A stretch of DNA of 64,000 nt from the NCBI RefSeq assembly GCF_000196175.1, contig NC_005363.1:310001-374000 (forward strand), in the 5' to 3' direction. Under the pieces are notes generated by a model that did no database searches, was not told the DNA's origin, and saw only the letters and a program-made list of their open reading frames with translations. Each line of letters starts with the position of its first letter. Positions within the stretch are counted from its first letter, which is position 1. Of the stretch, positions 34,692-43,680 are shown piece by piece. The position numbers and the translations under genes were made by a program. The stretch comes from Bdellovibrio bacteriovorus HD100 (GTDB lineage: Bacteria > Bdellovibrionota > Bdellovibrionia > Bdellovibrionales > Bdellovibrionaceae).

Positions 34692-35723
34692 ATGAGTAGG
34701 GCAGAAGTTACACTGGTATGTAAGATGAGTTTTGAAGTAAGCCCTAAACAACCCAAAAGTCGCCGTATTCTAGTAATCGACGACGATAAAGACAGCCTGG
34801 AGATTCTCCTGGAGCCGTTGCGCTGGGAGGGCTACGACGCGCGTGGTGTGACCACGGAAGCCGAAGCCCACAAGCTCATCGAATCCTGGATTCCTCACAT
34901 TGTCATTTTAGACTGGATGGCGCCTTCCATGGCGGGCTTGCGCGTATTGAAGTCGGTGCGTGAGCGTCTGTCTCATGTTTCCTGTGTGTTTGTTTCTGAA
35001 AATTCCAGCACTGAAGCGATCATTGAAGCTCTGGATTCCGGGGCGGATGACTATATCGTAAAGCCTTTTGTGCCGTTGGAGCTTCTGGCACGCATTCGTT
35101 CGCAACTGCGTATCCGTGACCTGCACGAGCAGCTGCTTTTCGCCAATGAAAAACTCAAAGAGCTTGTAGACACCGATGACCTGACGGGTCTGTATAACAT
35201 GCGTTCGCTGTATCAACGCCTGGACTTCGAGATGGAGCGCGGTCGTCGTTTCCATCGTGATGTCTGTGTCGTGATGATGGATATGGACTATTTCAAAACC
35301 GTGAATGACGGTCATGACCACTTGTTCGGAAGCTATGTGCTGTCGGAGGTGGGGAAAATCATTCGCGCCAATACCCGTAATATCGACATCCCGGCCCGTT
35401 ACGGCGGGGATGAATTCCTGATGGTGTTGACAGAGACCAACCACGCCGGGGCGATGTATTTCTGTGAACGCTTGCGTGAAAATATTGAAAAGACCACGTT
35501 CCGCAATGGTGAGGACTCCATGAAGCTGACGGCTTCATTGGGCTTTGCTATCACCATTCCGGGGGAAAATATCAGCGCCCGTGAACTGGTTCGCCGCGCC
35601 GACCATGCCCTGTATCAGGCCAAGAGGGCGGGACGCAATCAAGTGGCTCATTACAAGCCCGAAAGTGCGCCTGTGGTGGAAATCAAATCCGCTGTTCATA
35701 AGCGTCGTAAAGCGGCCGGCTAA
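34692..35723 (+). CDS. Response regulator with a GGDEF diguanylate cyclase domain
   Basis: 343 residues. The receiver domain (about residues 24-140) has the acidic pocket VIDDDKD, phosphoacceptor Asp in VILDWMAP and Lys in DDYIVKPF. The GGDEF domain (about 170-325) has the intact active site RYGGDEFLM, and RNID five residues before it forms a proper RxxD inhibitory site. It should therefore make c-di-GMP under phosphorylation control and product inhibition. No output DNA-binding domain. The start is uncertain: ATG at 34692 has a distant GGA, and ATG at 34725 (MSFEVSPKQ) is also possible. Confidence 0.93.
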   Translation: MSRAEVTLVCKMSFEVSPKQPKSRRILVIDDDKDSLEILLEPLRWEGYDARGVTTEAEAHKLIESWIPHIVILDWMAPSMAGLRVLKSVRERLSHVSCVFVSENSSTEAIIEALDSGADDYIVKPFVPLELLARIRSQLRIRDLHEQLLFANEKLKELVDTDDLTGLYNMRSLYQRLDFEMERGRRFHRDVCVVMMDMDYFKTVNDGHDHLFGSYVLSEVGKIIRANTRNIDIPARYGGDEFLMVLTETNHAGAMYFCERLRENIEKTTFRNGEDSMKLTASLGFAITIPGENISARELVRRADHALYQAKRAGRNQVAHYKPESAPVVEIKSAVHKRRKAAG

Positions 35724-35767
35724 TTATTCGTTGACCTGCCTCGCTCTATCTAAGAAAACGCTCCTAT

Positions 35768-36805
35768 ATGCAAAATGCTGTGTCTTCTTCTGACAAGATC
35801 CGTAATCGTGCCGCCTGGGTTTCCGCCATCGCCAGTGTTCTGATATTTGCGATGAAGGTTTTTGCCTATCGTCTGACGGGCTCGACGGCGGTTTTATCAG
35901 ACGCCCTCGAGAGTATTGTGAATGTGATAGCAGCTATCGTGGCGCTGTTTGTGATTCGTTTTGCCTCGCAGCCTGCGGACGAAAATCACCCTTATGGCCA
36001 TGGCAAGGCCGAATATTTTTCTTCTGCTTTTGAAGGTGGGATGATCTTCTTTGCTGCGATCATGATTATCGGCGAAGCGGTCAAGGCGTTGATCTATCAC
36101 GAGCCGACCCAGCAGCTTGAGACGGGTTTGCTGATTGTCGGGGGAGCTGCGCTGGTGAACCTGGCTTTGGGTTTGTACCTCAAGCGCGTGGGCAGGACTC
36201 ATCAGTCGGATGCACTCAAAGCCAGCGGGGCTCATGTCCTTTCTGACGTGCTGACCACAGTCGGCGTGATGGTGGGACTGGGGCTGGTGCTTTTGACGGG
36301 AATTCAGTGGCTGGATCCGGTCATCGCTGTGCTGGTGGGTTTGCAACTGGCTTATGCCGGATTCAAGATTGTTCGCGGGTCTTTGGGGGGGCTTATGGAT
36401 CAGCAGGATCCAGCCTCGCTGGAACAGCTGGCGGAGGCGATGGAGAAAAACCGCGTTCCTGGAGTGATTAACATTCACCATTTACGGGTGATCCGTTCTG
36501 GGCGCTTCCACCACGTGGATGCGCACATGGTGGTGCCGGAATATTGGGATGTTTCTCAGGTTCATGCCATGACCGGTGATTTTGAGGCGGCGGTGGTAAA
36601 GGATTATGAGTTTGACGGGGAGCTGGTGTTTCACCTGGATCCTTGTAAAAAATCCTACTGTGACAGCTGCCAGGTTCCCCAGTGCCCGATTCGTTTGCAG
36701 CCGTTCCGGCAGAAGCCTGACTTCTCTGTGAAAAGCTTGACCGATGACCCGGCTCCGACTAATCAAGGGACCCATGACAGATCAGGCTCTTCGCAGACAA
36801 ATTAA
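35768..36805 (+). CDS. Cation diffusion facilitator metal exporter with a Cys-rich tail
   Basis: 345-residue CDF transporter exporting Zn2+ or similar metals in exchange for protons. Six helices include TAVLSDALESIVNV (metal site Asp), HPYGHGKAEYFS and SGAHVLSDVLTT (the HxxxD site). The cytoplasmic C-terminal domain ends with DPCKKSYCDSCQVPQCPI, four cysteines plus histidines that look like an extra metal-binding element. The 3' end overlaps trmB by 32 bases. The ribosome site is weak. Confidence 0.92.
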   Translation: MQNAVSSSDKIRNRAAWVSAIASVLIFAMKVFAYRLTGSTAVLSDALESIVNVIAAIVALFVIRFASQPADENHPYGHGKAEYFSSAFEGGMIFFAAIMIIGEAVKALIYHEPTQQLETGLLIVGGAALVNLALGLYLKRVGRTHQSDALKASGAHVLSDVLTTVGVMVGLGLVLLTGIQWLDPVIAVLVGLQLAYAGFKIVRGSLGGLMDQQDPASLEQLAEAMEKNRVPGVINIHHLRVIRSGRFHHVDAHMVVPEYWDVSQVHAMTGDFEAAVVKDYEFDGELVFHLDPCKKSYCDSCQVPQCPIRLQPFRQKPDFSVKSLTDDPAPTNQGTHDRSGSSQTN

Positions 36806-37472
36806 CATCACCAAAGACCTTCCCAACCAGAACGCCTACACCCTGGCGTTGAATGGCGAATATGCACACGTGGCTTTCGATGAACTGCGTGCGCCGCTGA
36901 ACAAGGGCAAGTGGCGTTCGGACGTCTTCAAAGCCGATGCGGCCATGCCGCTGGATGTGGAAGTGGGCACTGGCAATGGGACTTATTTTGCTCATCACGC
37001 AAAGACCCATTCCGACCGTCTGTTGGTGGGTCTGGAGCTGAAATACAAACCTCTGATTCAATCCATCCGTCGCGCCGTGAACGCGGGCTGCAAAAATGCG
37101 GCGATCACGCGTTTCCATGCCTTCAATATTGATCATCTTTTCGCTGAGGGTGAAATCGACAACGTCTACATCCATTTCCCGGATCCATGGACGTCTCCGA
37201 AAAAGCCTAAAAACCGCTTCGTGTGCAAAGAGAATCTGGAGTTGTTGTTCCGTCTGCAAAAGCCAGGTTCTTTCATCAATTTCAAAACTGATTCTTTGGT
37301 GTACTTCCTGTGGGCGATGGATGAAATCCGTCAGTCCCCGTACAAGATCATTTTTGAAACTCAGGATCTGCACAATTCGGACATGAAAGATCAGAACTTC
37401 GAAACGGCTTTTGAGAAAATCTTCCTGCGTGAAGGAATCAAAATCAATTTCGTCAGACTTCAGAAGATCTAA
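36774..37472 (+). CDS. trmB: tRNA (guanine-N7-)-methyltransferase
   Basis: 232-residue SAM-dependent enzyme forming m7G46 in tRNA. DVEVGTGNGTYFAHHAK is the SAM loop, GLELKYK binds the ribose, and NVYIHFPDPWTSPKKPKNR is the TrmB signature. The ATG at 36774 lies inside the CDF gene and is preceded by AAGGG; the longer in-frame reading starts further inside that gene and is not needed. Confidence 0.94.
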   Translation: MTDQALRRQINITKDLPNQNAYTLALNGEYAHVAFDELRAPLNKGKWRSDVFKADAAMPLDVEVGTGNGTYFAHHAKTHSDRLLVGLELKYKPLIQSIRRAVNAGCKNAAITRFHAFNIDHLFAEGEIDNVYIHFPDPWTSPKKPKNRFVCKENLELLFRLQKPGSFINFKTDSLVYFLWAMDEIRQSPYKIIFETQDLHNSDMKDQNFETAFEKIFLREGIKINFVRLQKI

Positions 37473-37554
37473 GGTTCTAGGTCCAGCGTTAAAAGGCAAA
37501 ATTCAAAATTAGTCCCGCACTCGGGATACAATGGGCCCATAGAAGGAGAATTCT

Positions 37555-37863
37555 ATGGGTTTTTTATTAAAGGCTACTATGACACTCCTTACTTTGACTC
37601 TGTCGCTGGGTTTTGAGCAGGCGGAGGCCGCTATCACGCGTGAAACTGATTTTGTGACTCCGGCAGAGCCGATGACTGTTTTACGCAGTTCAGTGGTGCC
37701 TTGTTATGGCCGAAATCAGGCCGGGGTGGGGCGAAGAACGAATATGTCCTATGTGGAAGGGGAGCGCTGTTCAGTTCCGCAGCCAGCAGAGGCCCGTCGA
37801 CTGGATCGCCCCGACCACGAGGTGGATGATCCGGGCCGGGACTTCAGACCTCGTGCGCTTTAA
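37555..37863 (+). CDS. Small secreted protein, unknown
   Basis: 102 residues with a signal peptide cut near EQAEAA. The mature part has two cysteines (VVPCYGR, ERCSVP) and a charged Arg/Asp/Pro-rich end. AGAAGGAG is ideally placed upstream, and a TACAAT -10 box lies at 37527-37532. The family is not recognised. It ends just before a convergent ferredoxin gene. Confidence 0.7.
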   Translation: MGFLLKATMTLLTLTLSLGFEQAEAAITRETDFVTPAEPMTVLRSSVVPCYGRNQAGVGRRTNMSYVEGERCSVPQPAEARRLDRPDHEVDDPGRDFRPRAL

Positions 37864-37865
37864 TA

Positions 37866-38153
37866 TCACCAGTATGTCGCGTCGATTGTGATGTCGCCCT
37901 GAACCCGGGTTTGGCAACTGATGCGAACCTCCGAAGAAAGCCCGTTTTTTTCGCGCAGGAAATTTTCCGTGTCGTTTTCAGCAGATAGATTCTGTTTTCC
38001 ATCCACAATGATAATTTTGCACTTTGCGCAAACGCCATCTCCGTCGCAGCTGGAGGCCACAGGAAGGCCTGCTTCCAGCAACGCCGTCATCAGTACGGTG
38101 CCGGCAGGAACTTCAATGGCAGGCATGTTCTTTTTAAAGGAAATCAACGGCAT
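37866..38153 (-). CDS. Plant-type [2Fe-2S] ferredoxin
   Basis: 95-residue electron carrier. The cluster ligands read SSCDGDGVCAKC and, near the C terminus, SCQT, giving the C-x5-C-x2-C...C spacing of plant/adrenodoxin-like ferredoxins. There are no extra domains. It may serve a nearby oxidoreductase, but no partner is adjacent in the operon sense. Confidence 0.9.
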   Translation of the reverse strand: MPLISFKKNMPAIEVPAGTVLMTALLEAGLPVASSCDGDGVCAKCKIIIVDGKQNLSAENDTENFLREKNGLSSEVRISCQTRVQGDITIDATYW

Positions 38154-38260
38154 AGCCCATTGTAGCTGACGCAGTCCAAAACGTGCAAAGAAGTAATGAA
38201 AACGGGGCTATTTGTGGTAGCCTTGATCCGTTATTGTCCCGACCAATTGTGAGGTAATCT

Positions 38261-39205
38261 ATGACTCAGGATCAAAAAGTTGAAAACGTCATCATCATCG
38301 GTTCCGGCCCTGCAGGCCTGACTTCCGCTATCTATTCTTCCCGCGCCAATCTGGAGCCTTTGATGATCGAAGGTGAAGAGGCCGGCGGTCAGCTGATGAC
38401 CACGACCGAAGTTGAAAACTTCCCGGGCTTTGACCACGGGATCACGGGTCCTGACCTGATCACGGTCATGAGAAAACAGGCTGAAAGATTCGGCACGCGT
38501 TTTATCACTCGTAACGTGACGAAAGTGGATTTTTCCCAGCGTCCGTTCAAAGTGTGGATCGGTGACAAACTTCACCTGGCAAAATCCATCATCATCTCTA
38601 CCGGCGCCAGCGCGAAGTATCTGGGCCTGCCTTCTGAAAAAGTTTACGCCAACCGCGGTGTTTCCGCGTGTGCAACGTGTGATGGTGCCTTCTTCCGCAA
38701 TCAGGAAATCGGCGTTGTTGGCGGTGGTGACACGGCGATGGAAGAAGCTCAGTTCCTGACTCGTTTTGCGACCAAAGTGTATCTGATCCACAGACGTGAC
38801 CATTTCCGTGCTTCCAAGATCATGGTGGACCGTGCTTTGAAGAACCCAAAAATCGAAGTGCTTTACAACACTGAGGTGATCGAGGTTCTGGGGGACGGCA
38901 AGGGTATGACCGGCGCAAAAATCAAAGGCACTCTTGATGGCGCTGTCAAAGAACTTCCGATCACAGGTCTATTCCTGGCCATTGGCCATAAGCCGAACAC
39001 CGACCTTTTTAAAGGTGTTTTGGATATGAATGAGACAGGCTATTTGATCACCCAGCCCAACACCACGTATACTAACATTCCAGGTGTCTTTGCGGCGGGA
39101 GACGTGCAAGATCACGTATATCGTCAGGCGATCACGGCAGCCGGTACAGGTTGTATGGCGGCGATCGATGCTGAAAGATGGCTGGAAGCCCAGGAAGCTC
39201 ACTAA
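38261..39205 (+). CDS. trxB: Thioredoxin reductase
   Basis: 314-residue FAD/NADPH enzyme that reduces thioredoxin. The N-terminal FAD loop is IIIGSGPAGLTSA, the redox disulfide is CATC (Cys137/Cys140), the NADPH loop is GVVGGGDTAMEEA and the C-terminal flavin motif is GVFAAGDVQDHVYRQA. Full length. Followed after a few bases by a response regulator gene. Confidence 0.96.
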   Translation: MTQDQKVENVIIIGSGPAGLTSAIYSSRANLEPLMIEGEEAGGQLMTTTEVENFPGFDHGITGPDLITVMRKQAERFGTRFITRNVTKVDFSQRPFKVWIGDKLHLAKSIIISTGASAKYLGLPSEKVYANRGVSACATCDGAFFRNQEIGVVGGGDTAMEEAQFLTRFATKVYLIHRRDHFRASKIMVDRALKNPKIEVLYNTEVIEVLGDGKGMTGAKIKGTLDGAVKELPITGLFLAIGHKPNTDLFKGVLDMNETGYLITQPNTTYTNIPGVFAAGDVQDHVYRQAITAAGTGCMAAIDAERWLEAQEAH

Positions 39206-39212
39206 GGAAGAT

Positions 39213-39710
39213 ATGAAGGACAAAAGAATCAACACCAAGGATTTGATCGAAAAGATCGAGAAAATGACCAAGGCCCGCATTGCTTCTCAGGAAGTGGTGC
39301 CTTTGGATCAGTTCCGTGAAGCCAAGAAAAAGCTGGATCCAAAGATCATTCTGGTGATCGAGGATGACGAAACCATGCGCCTGGCGATGAAAAGAATCCT
39401 TGAGAGTGAAGGTTACGTGACGAAGCTTGCGGCCGATGGCACCGAGCTTTCCACAGTGCTGGATGATCACTCGGTGGATCTGATTCTGATGGACGTTGGA
39501 TTGCCTTGGATCAACGGTTTTGAATTGGCGCAGTTGCTGAAAGAACACCGCGATCTGAAGAAAATCCCATTGGTGTTCGTGTCCGGCAAAGCTTCTGAAG
39601 AAGACATGAAAAAGGCCTTCGAGATCGGCGCGGATGACTACATCAAAAAGCCATTCGACGTTGAAAAGCTGAAAAAAACCGTGGAAACGCTTTTGAAGCT
39701 GAATCCGTAA
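39213..39710 (+). CDS. Single-domain response regulator
   Basis: 165 residues. A ~40-residue charged helical N-terminal extension precedes one receiver domain with VIEDDETMR, phosphoacceptor Asp in ILMDVGLP, Thr/Ser in FVSGKAS and Lys in DDYIKKPFD. There is no output domain, so it probably signals by protein contact. AAGGAAG stands before the ATG at 39213. It follows trxB by seven bases and may share its transcript. Confidence 0.9.
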   Translation: MKDKRINTKDLIEKIEKMTKARIASQEVVPLDQFREAKKKLDPKIILVIEDDETMRLAMKRILESEGYVTKLAADGTELSTVLDDHSVDLILMDVGLPWINGFELAQLLKEHRDLKKIPLVFVSGKASEEDMKKAFEIGADDYIKKPFDVEKLKKTVETLLKLNP

Positions 39711-39741
39711 CCGGAACGAAAATAGCTTAAAAAATTGGGAC

Positions 39742-39772
39742 CCCTCAGTGAGTGATTGCTGAGGGTTTTTTT
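39742..39772 (+). terminator. Rho-independent terminator
   Basis: CCCTCAG and CTGAGGG with a ten-base loop, then TTTTTTT; ends the trxB/response regulator unit. Confidence 0.85.
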
Positions 39773-39890
39773 ATTACAGACCAAAGTTCTGTCTCAATTC
39801 GGGAACACAGGCCGTTTCCATACTTTCCCAATACTTCTTGCAGAAAATAGTGAACGTGGCCCCCTTTTTAACGATAGAATTAAAGGACTC

Positions 39891-40628
39891 ATGGCACGTA
39901 AACACGTCATCATCTTACTTGTTGTAATCACAGCGGTTGTGGCGCTTTCCTGGTTCCTAAAAAAGGATCAGGAGCCGACTCTGGCTGAATCCCTGAAAGA
40001 GGCCGCCGATGTTGTTGCCTCTTCTGAAGACCGTCTAAGCGAAGAGGACATTGTTTTGCAATCCCCGAGCGCACAGATGCAGGTGACCGAGATACCTTCG
40101 CATGGCCAGAACCAGGCGGAAGAATCCCGCCGTTTGCTGGAGCCGAAAAGAAAGCAGACTGTTTTACCCAAACCGGATGATCGTCGTCTGGCGCAGTCCT
40201 CAGTTCTGTCCGGCAGTTCCTGGAAAGTGTGGGAGGGTGTGACCGCTTATCCGCAGTCCGCCGGCAAACGCAGTGCTTATCTGGCTGAAATTAACGGCTA
40301 CTATCTGGTCGAAGAAGAAGGCTTCCGTGGCGATGACCGTCACTTTTCGGCGTCGCAGCCCTTGGCAGTTTATAACGAACGCAAAGGGATTGCCGGAGTT
40401 GTGACGGGCACGATTCAGATCACGTTGAATGAAGGTGTGAATATCGATTCCCTGATTCAGGAATATGACCTGAAAGTGGTGGGTGCGATGCCGGAGGCGA
40501 ATTTGTACTTTGTGACCTCCGCACAGGACACTTTTAATTTGTCCTCTTTGAAAGAACGTTTAAGCAGCGAACCTGGCGTCAGTCAGACCCAGCTGGAGAT
40601 TTTGAGCAGGAAGTATGAAAAGTTTTAG
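39891..40628 (+). CDS. Membrane-anchored protein upstream of a subtilisin, chaperone- or propeptide-like
   Basis: 245 residues. An N-terminal helix (VIILLVVITAVVALSWFL) anchors or exports it. A charged Ser/Glu linker (~residues 25-100) leads to a C-terminal domain. The last ~80 residues (GTIQITLNEGVNIDSLIQEY, VVGAMPEANLYFV, LSSEPGV) resemble subtilisin prodomains. The next gene, overlapping by 14 bases, encodes a subtilisin that itself lacks such a prodomain. I infer an in-trans folding chaperone or inhibitor, like ORF2 of the Aeromonas serine protease ASP. AAAGGA precedes the ATG at 39891. Confidence 0.72.
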   Translation: MARKHVIILLVVITAVVALSWFLKKDQEPTLAESLKEAADVVASSEDRLSEEDIVLQSPSAQMQVTEIPSHGQNQAEESRRLLEPKRKQTVLPKPDDRRLAQSSVLSGSSWKVWEGVTAYPQSAGKRSAYLAEINGYYLVEEEGFRGDDRHFSASQPLAVYNERKGIAGVVTGTIQITLNEGVNIDSLIQEYDLKVVGAMPEANLYFVTSAQDTFNLSSLKERLSSEPGVSQTQLEILSRKYEKF

Positions 40629-42339
40629 TCCCAAAGCCAAAATGCTGGCGGGCCTTGCAGTGATAGCCACTATCACGGGGACTTTATTTACCAACTGTGC
40701 GAAGAACAGTTTCACCGCCGTTGGTGAAGAGCTGGTGGGCACCGGGGCGGATCCGCTGTTGGGTTATGCCTGGCATATCAATAACACCGGACAAAAGGTT
40801 TTCGCCACCGATGCCGGAACCGCGGGTGTTGATCTGAATCTGTTGCAGTCGTGGACCGGGGGACTGACCGGAAGTGGAATCAAGATTGTGATTTCCGATG
40901 ACGGGGTTCAGGATGCCCATCCGGATTTGAAGGACAACTTCCTTTATGGGGTGTCCAAGAACTATCATACTTCAGGTACGAACAATGCTCCTCCGAACTC
41001 TGCGGATGACAATCACGGGACTGCGGTTGCGGGTCTGGCGGCGGCTGTCGGGGATAACGGTGTGGGCAGCAAGGGTGTTGCTTACAAAGCCAAACTGCTG
41101 GCCTATAACTTCCTGTCTACAGGAGTTTCGCAAACCTTCAGCCGAATGGCCGAGCAGCTGAGCGGTGGGTATGATGTTTACAACATGAGCTGGGGGAACT
41201 CGCAGAACTATCTGCCGGATCCTGTGGCCGCCTGGGAAACAGCTTTGCTGAACGGGGTGCTCAATGGTCGCAGTGGCAAAGGCTCCATTTATGTAAAGTC
41301 TGCCGGTAATGACTTCCTGGTGGAATGCAAAGGCTCCACCGACACCTACTGCATCGGCAACTCCAATTTGGACCCGGACAACAGCACGCCTTACACAATT
41401 CTGGTGACGGCATTAAATTCCACCGGTGACGCGGCTTCGTATTCGTCTGTGGGTTCGAATGTCTGGATTTCGTCCTTTGGGGGAGAGTCCGGCGATGATT
41501 CTCCGGCGATGGTGACCACCGATCGCACCGGTTGTACGGCGGGCTATGCTCAGACCAGCATTTCCGGCAAAGTGGAGTTCGAACGAGGCAACAACGGAAA
41601 CAGCAATTGCAATTACACGACGACATTTAACGGGACTTCTTCGGCGGCTCCGGTTCTGACCGGGGCGATTGCGCTTCTGCTGGAAGCCAATCCGAATCTC
41701 AACTGGCGTGATGTGAAATACATTCTGGCGAAGACGGCGGTGCAGGTTCGTCCTAACTCGGGGGCCATCAGTAACCATCCACTTAGAAATTATCCAGGGA
41801 ATTCGTCCAAGAACGTGATTCTGCCGACAGGGGCGGTCTGGGAAAATGCCTGGGTGACCAACAGTGCCGGATTCAAATTCCACAACTGGTATGGCTTTGG
41901 TCGTGTGGATGTGGATGCGGCGGTGGCGATGGCAAAAAACTACACTTCGACGTTTACGGCCGGTCTTTCTGGTACAAGTTGGATTGAGAACACAACAAGG
42001 GTGGCCATTCCTGATTACAGTGCGACGGGTGTCAGCAACACCGTGACAGTGACAGACAATCTGCGCATCGAAGGGGTTCGTATCCGGTTGAAAGTGGATC
42101 ATGACCGCGTGGGGGATCTGGGTGTGGAACTGACGTCTCCGTCAGGCACCAAGAGCATGATTTTGAATATGCGAAATTCGTTGTTGGGTCAGGTGGACTA
42201 TGACAACGAAGTCTTCCTGAGCAATGCTTTCTTCCAGGAGCGCTCCAATGGCACCTGGACAATCAAAGTCATTGATGGTGGTTCAACCTTCAATGGGGAT
42301 CTGGTCAGCTGGGGGCTGCAGATCATCGGAACACCTTAG
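40615..42339 (+). CDS. Subtilisin/kexin-like serine protease with a P domain, probable lipoprotein
   Basis: 574 residues. The N-terminal hydrophobic segment ends TLFTNC, a non-standard lipobox (Cys28). The S8 catalytic domain has Asp95 (ISDDGVQDAHPDL), His134 (DDNHGTAVAG), oxyanion Asn232 (KSAGNDF) and Ser342 (NGTSSAAP). The C-terminal ~130 residues are a proprotein-convertase P domain (RIRLKVDHDRVGDLGVELTS, GTWTIKVID). The protease should be exported and tethered to a membrane. No long prodomain lies before the catalytic domain, which fits the chaperone-like gene upstream. The TAG stop is shared with a convergent gene. Confidence 0.93.
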   Translation: MKSFSPKAKMLAGLAVIATITGTLFTNCAKNSFTAVGEELVGTGADPLLGYAWHINNTGQKVFATDAGTAGVDLNLLQSWTGGLTGSGIKIVISDDGVQDAHPDLKDNFLYGVSKNYHTSGTNNAPPNSADDNHGTAVAGLAAAVGDNGVGSKGVAYKAKLLAYNFLSTGVSQTFSRMAEQLSGGYDVYNMSWGNSQNYLPDPVAAWETALLNGVLNGRSGKGSIYVKSAGNDFLVECKGSTDTYCIGNSNLDPDNSTPYTILVTALNSTGDAASYSSVGSNVWISSFGGESGDDSPAMVTTDRTGCTAGYAQTSISGKVEFERGNNGNSNCNYTTTFNGTSSAAPVLTGAIALLLEANPNLNWRDVKYILAKTAVQVRPNSGAISNHPLRNYPGNSSKNVILPTGAVWENAWVTNSAGFKFHNWYGFGRVDVDAAVAMAKNYTSTFTAGLSGTSWIENTTRVAIPDYSATGVSNTVTVTDNLRIEGVRIRLKVDHDRVGDLGVELTSPSGTKSMILNMRNSLLGQVDYDNEVFLSNAFFQERSNGTWTIKVIDGGSTFNGDLVSWGLQIIGTP

Positions 42340-43466
42340 TCCGCAATAAACATCGATGATATACAGCGGGTTTCAAGGTTTCCGCTGTAATAGGACGTTG
42401 AACCCACACGGGAGAATGTCTTTGTGGTGCTGTCATAGCTGAATTTCTCGATATTGTAGGGAACATTCCCCGTCGTGAAATTCGTGGTCACGGCACCGCC
42501 CGTGGCGACATACAGATGGCCCTCCACTTCGTCATAGACCATCGCCGAAGCTCCATAGATCACACCGGGAACCTCATAGGCATTCACCGGATCAGAGATC
42601 GTGTTGGCGGTTTCATCCACATCGTAAGTGTAAATTGAATTCAGCATGGAACCTGTGATTCCCGCATAGGCCACAGCAATGCGTCCGGCATCAGGCATAT
42701 ACACTGAAGCTGTCGGATAAGCTGTCAGGGCCGGGCCGGATTGCGCCGCCAGGCACCCGCTGGTTCCATTCCATCCTGTCAGTCCATTCATGATGCCGAT
42801 GCGGTTGTTCGCACTGGAAGCATTCTGCGAGTGAGTATAGATGATGTTGTAACCGGCGGCATTGGAAGATGTCGGATAGGTCGCAAGGGAAGTGATGTTG
42901 GTGATCGAGGCACTGCAGGCACCACCAGGAGCCTGCACCCAGGCATTGGTGCCTGAGCCGGATTCTCGGGATTTTCCGGTGTCGAGTTTTTCAATCGCTG
43001 TCGTGCGGCTGATCAAAAGGCCATCCACCACAGAAATCAAGTAGCGAGCGGCGGATTGCAACGCGCCAATAGGGGCCGTCGCGGAAGTGTTGTTATAGAA
43101 AGTCTGTCGTTCACCGGACAGCTCTTTTTTGATCAGCTCGATACGGCGCTGGCCGGTGTGCTCCAGCAACGCCAGCAGATGTTCTTCGTCGTGATTGACG
43201 ATACTGACAGGAGTTGTGCCCGGGGCATCAAGACCCGTCGTAAAGTCGGCTATGCGGCCTTCATATTGGGCGGTCTCAAGCCCGATGCGGAAAATCACGT
43301 TGGAAGAAGTGGTGGCACTGTAGGTGGTGTTGCCGGTGCCCGAGTAACAGGCGCCGCTGGCGATGTACAGGTAGCGGGGCTTGGAAGCCTCCTCGAGTTC
43401 TTTCTGGCAACCTGATAGCAGGACTAGTGCAGAACCCATTGCAACAACGTACTTCAATGTACTCAT
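42336..43466 (-). CDS. Lipoprotein of unknown function, probable beta propeller
   Basis: 376 residues. The signal sequence ends in a canonical lipobox, LLSGC (Cys20). The mature protein is rich in Ser, Thr, Gly and Tyr with repeated strand patterns (RYLISVVDGLL, RIAVAYAGITG, AMVYDEVEGHLYVAT) that suggest a propeller. Cysteines are spread through it. AGGAG precedes the ATG. Its stop codon overlaps that of the convergent protease gene. The family is not recognised. Confidence 0.78.
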   Translation of the reverse strand: MSTLKYVVAMGSALVLLSGCQKELEEASKPRYLYIASGACYSGTGNTTYSATTSSNVIFRIGLETAQYEGRIADFTTGLDAPGTTPVSIVNHDEEHLLALLEHTGQRRIELIKKELSGERQTFYNNTSATAPIGALQSAARYLISVVDGLLISRTTAIEKLDTGKSRESGSGTNAWVQAPGGACSASITNITSLATYPTSSNAAGYNIIYTHSQNASSANNRIGIMNGLTGWNGTSGCLAAQSGPALTAYPTASVYMPDAGRIAVAYAGITGSMLNSIYTYDVDETANTISDPVNAYEVPGVIYGASAMVYDEVEGHLYVATGGAVTTNFTTGNVPYNIEKFSYDSTTKTFSRVGSTSYYSGNLETRCISSMFIAD

Positions 43467-43680
43467 AAAGACTCCTAAGTGGATTTCTCAATATTAGATA
43501 TCGGGTGTGTGTTAAGGAGTCTTGACTTAAATGTGAGAAAACTGGCCTCGATAAGCATTAAGAGGCGTTAACACAAGCATTCTTTTGCAACACTTGTAAG
43601 ATGATCAAGGAACAAACAATCGTCTTTGTAATCTATGAGGTGAAAGTCGGGGAACTGCCGGCGTCGATAGAGGAAAAGAA

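Noticed and set aside
34692-34760. c-di-GMP (GEMM) riboswitch before the GGDEF gene
   Set aside because: I looked for the conserved GEMM core bases in the leader and in the 34218-34691 gap and did not find them.
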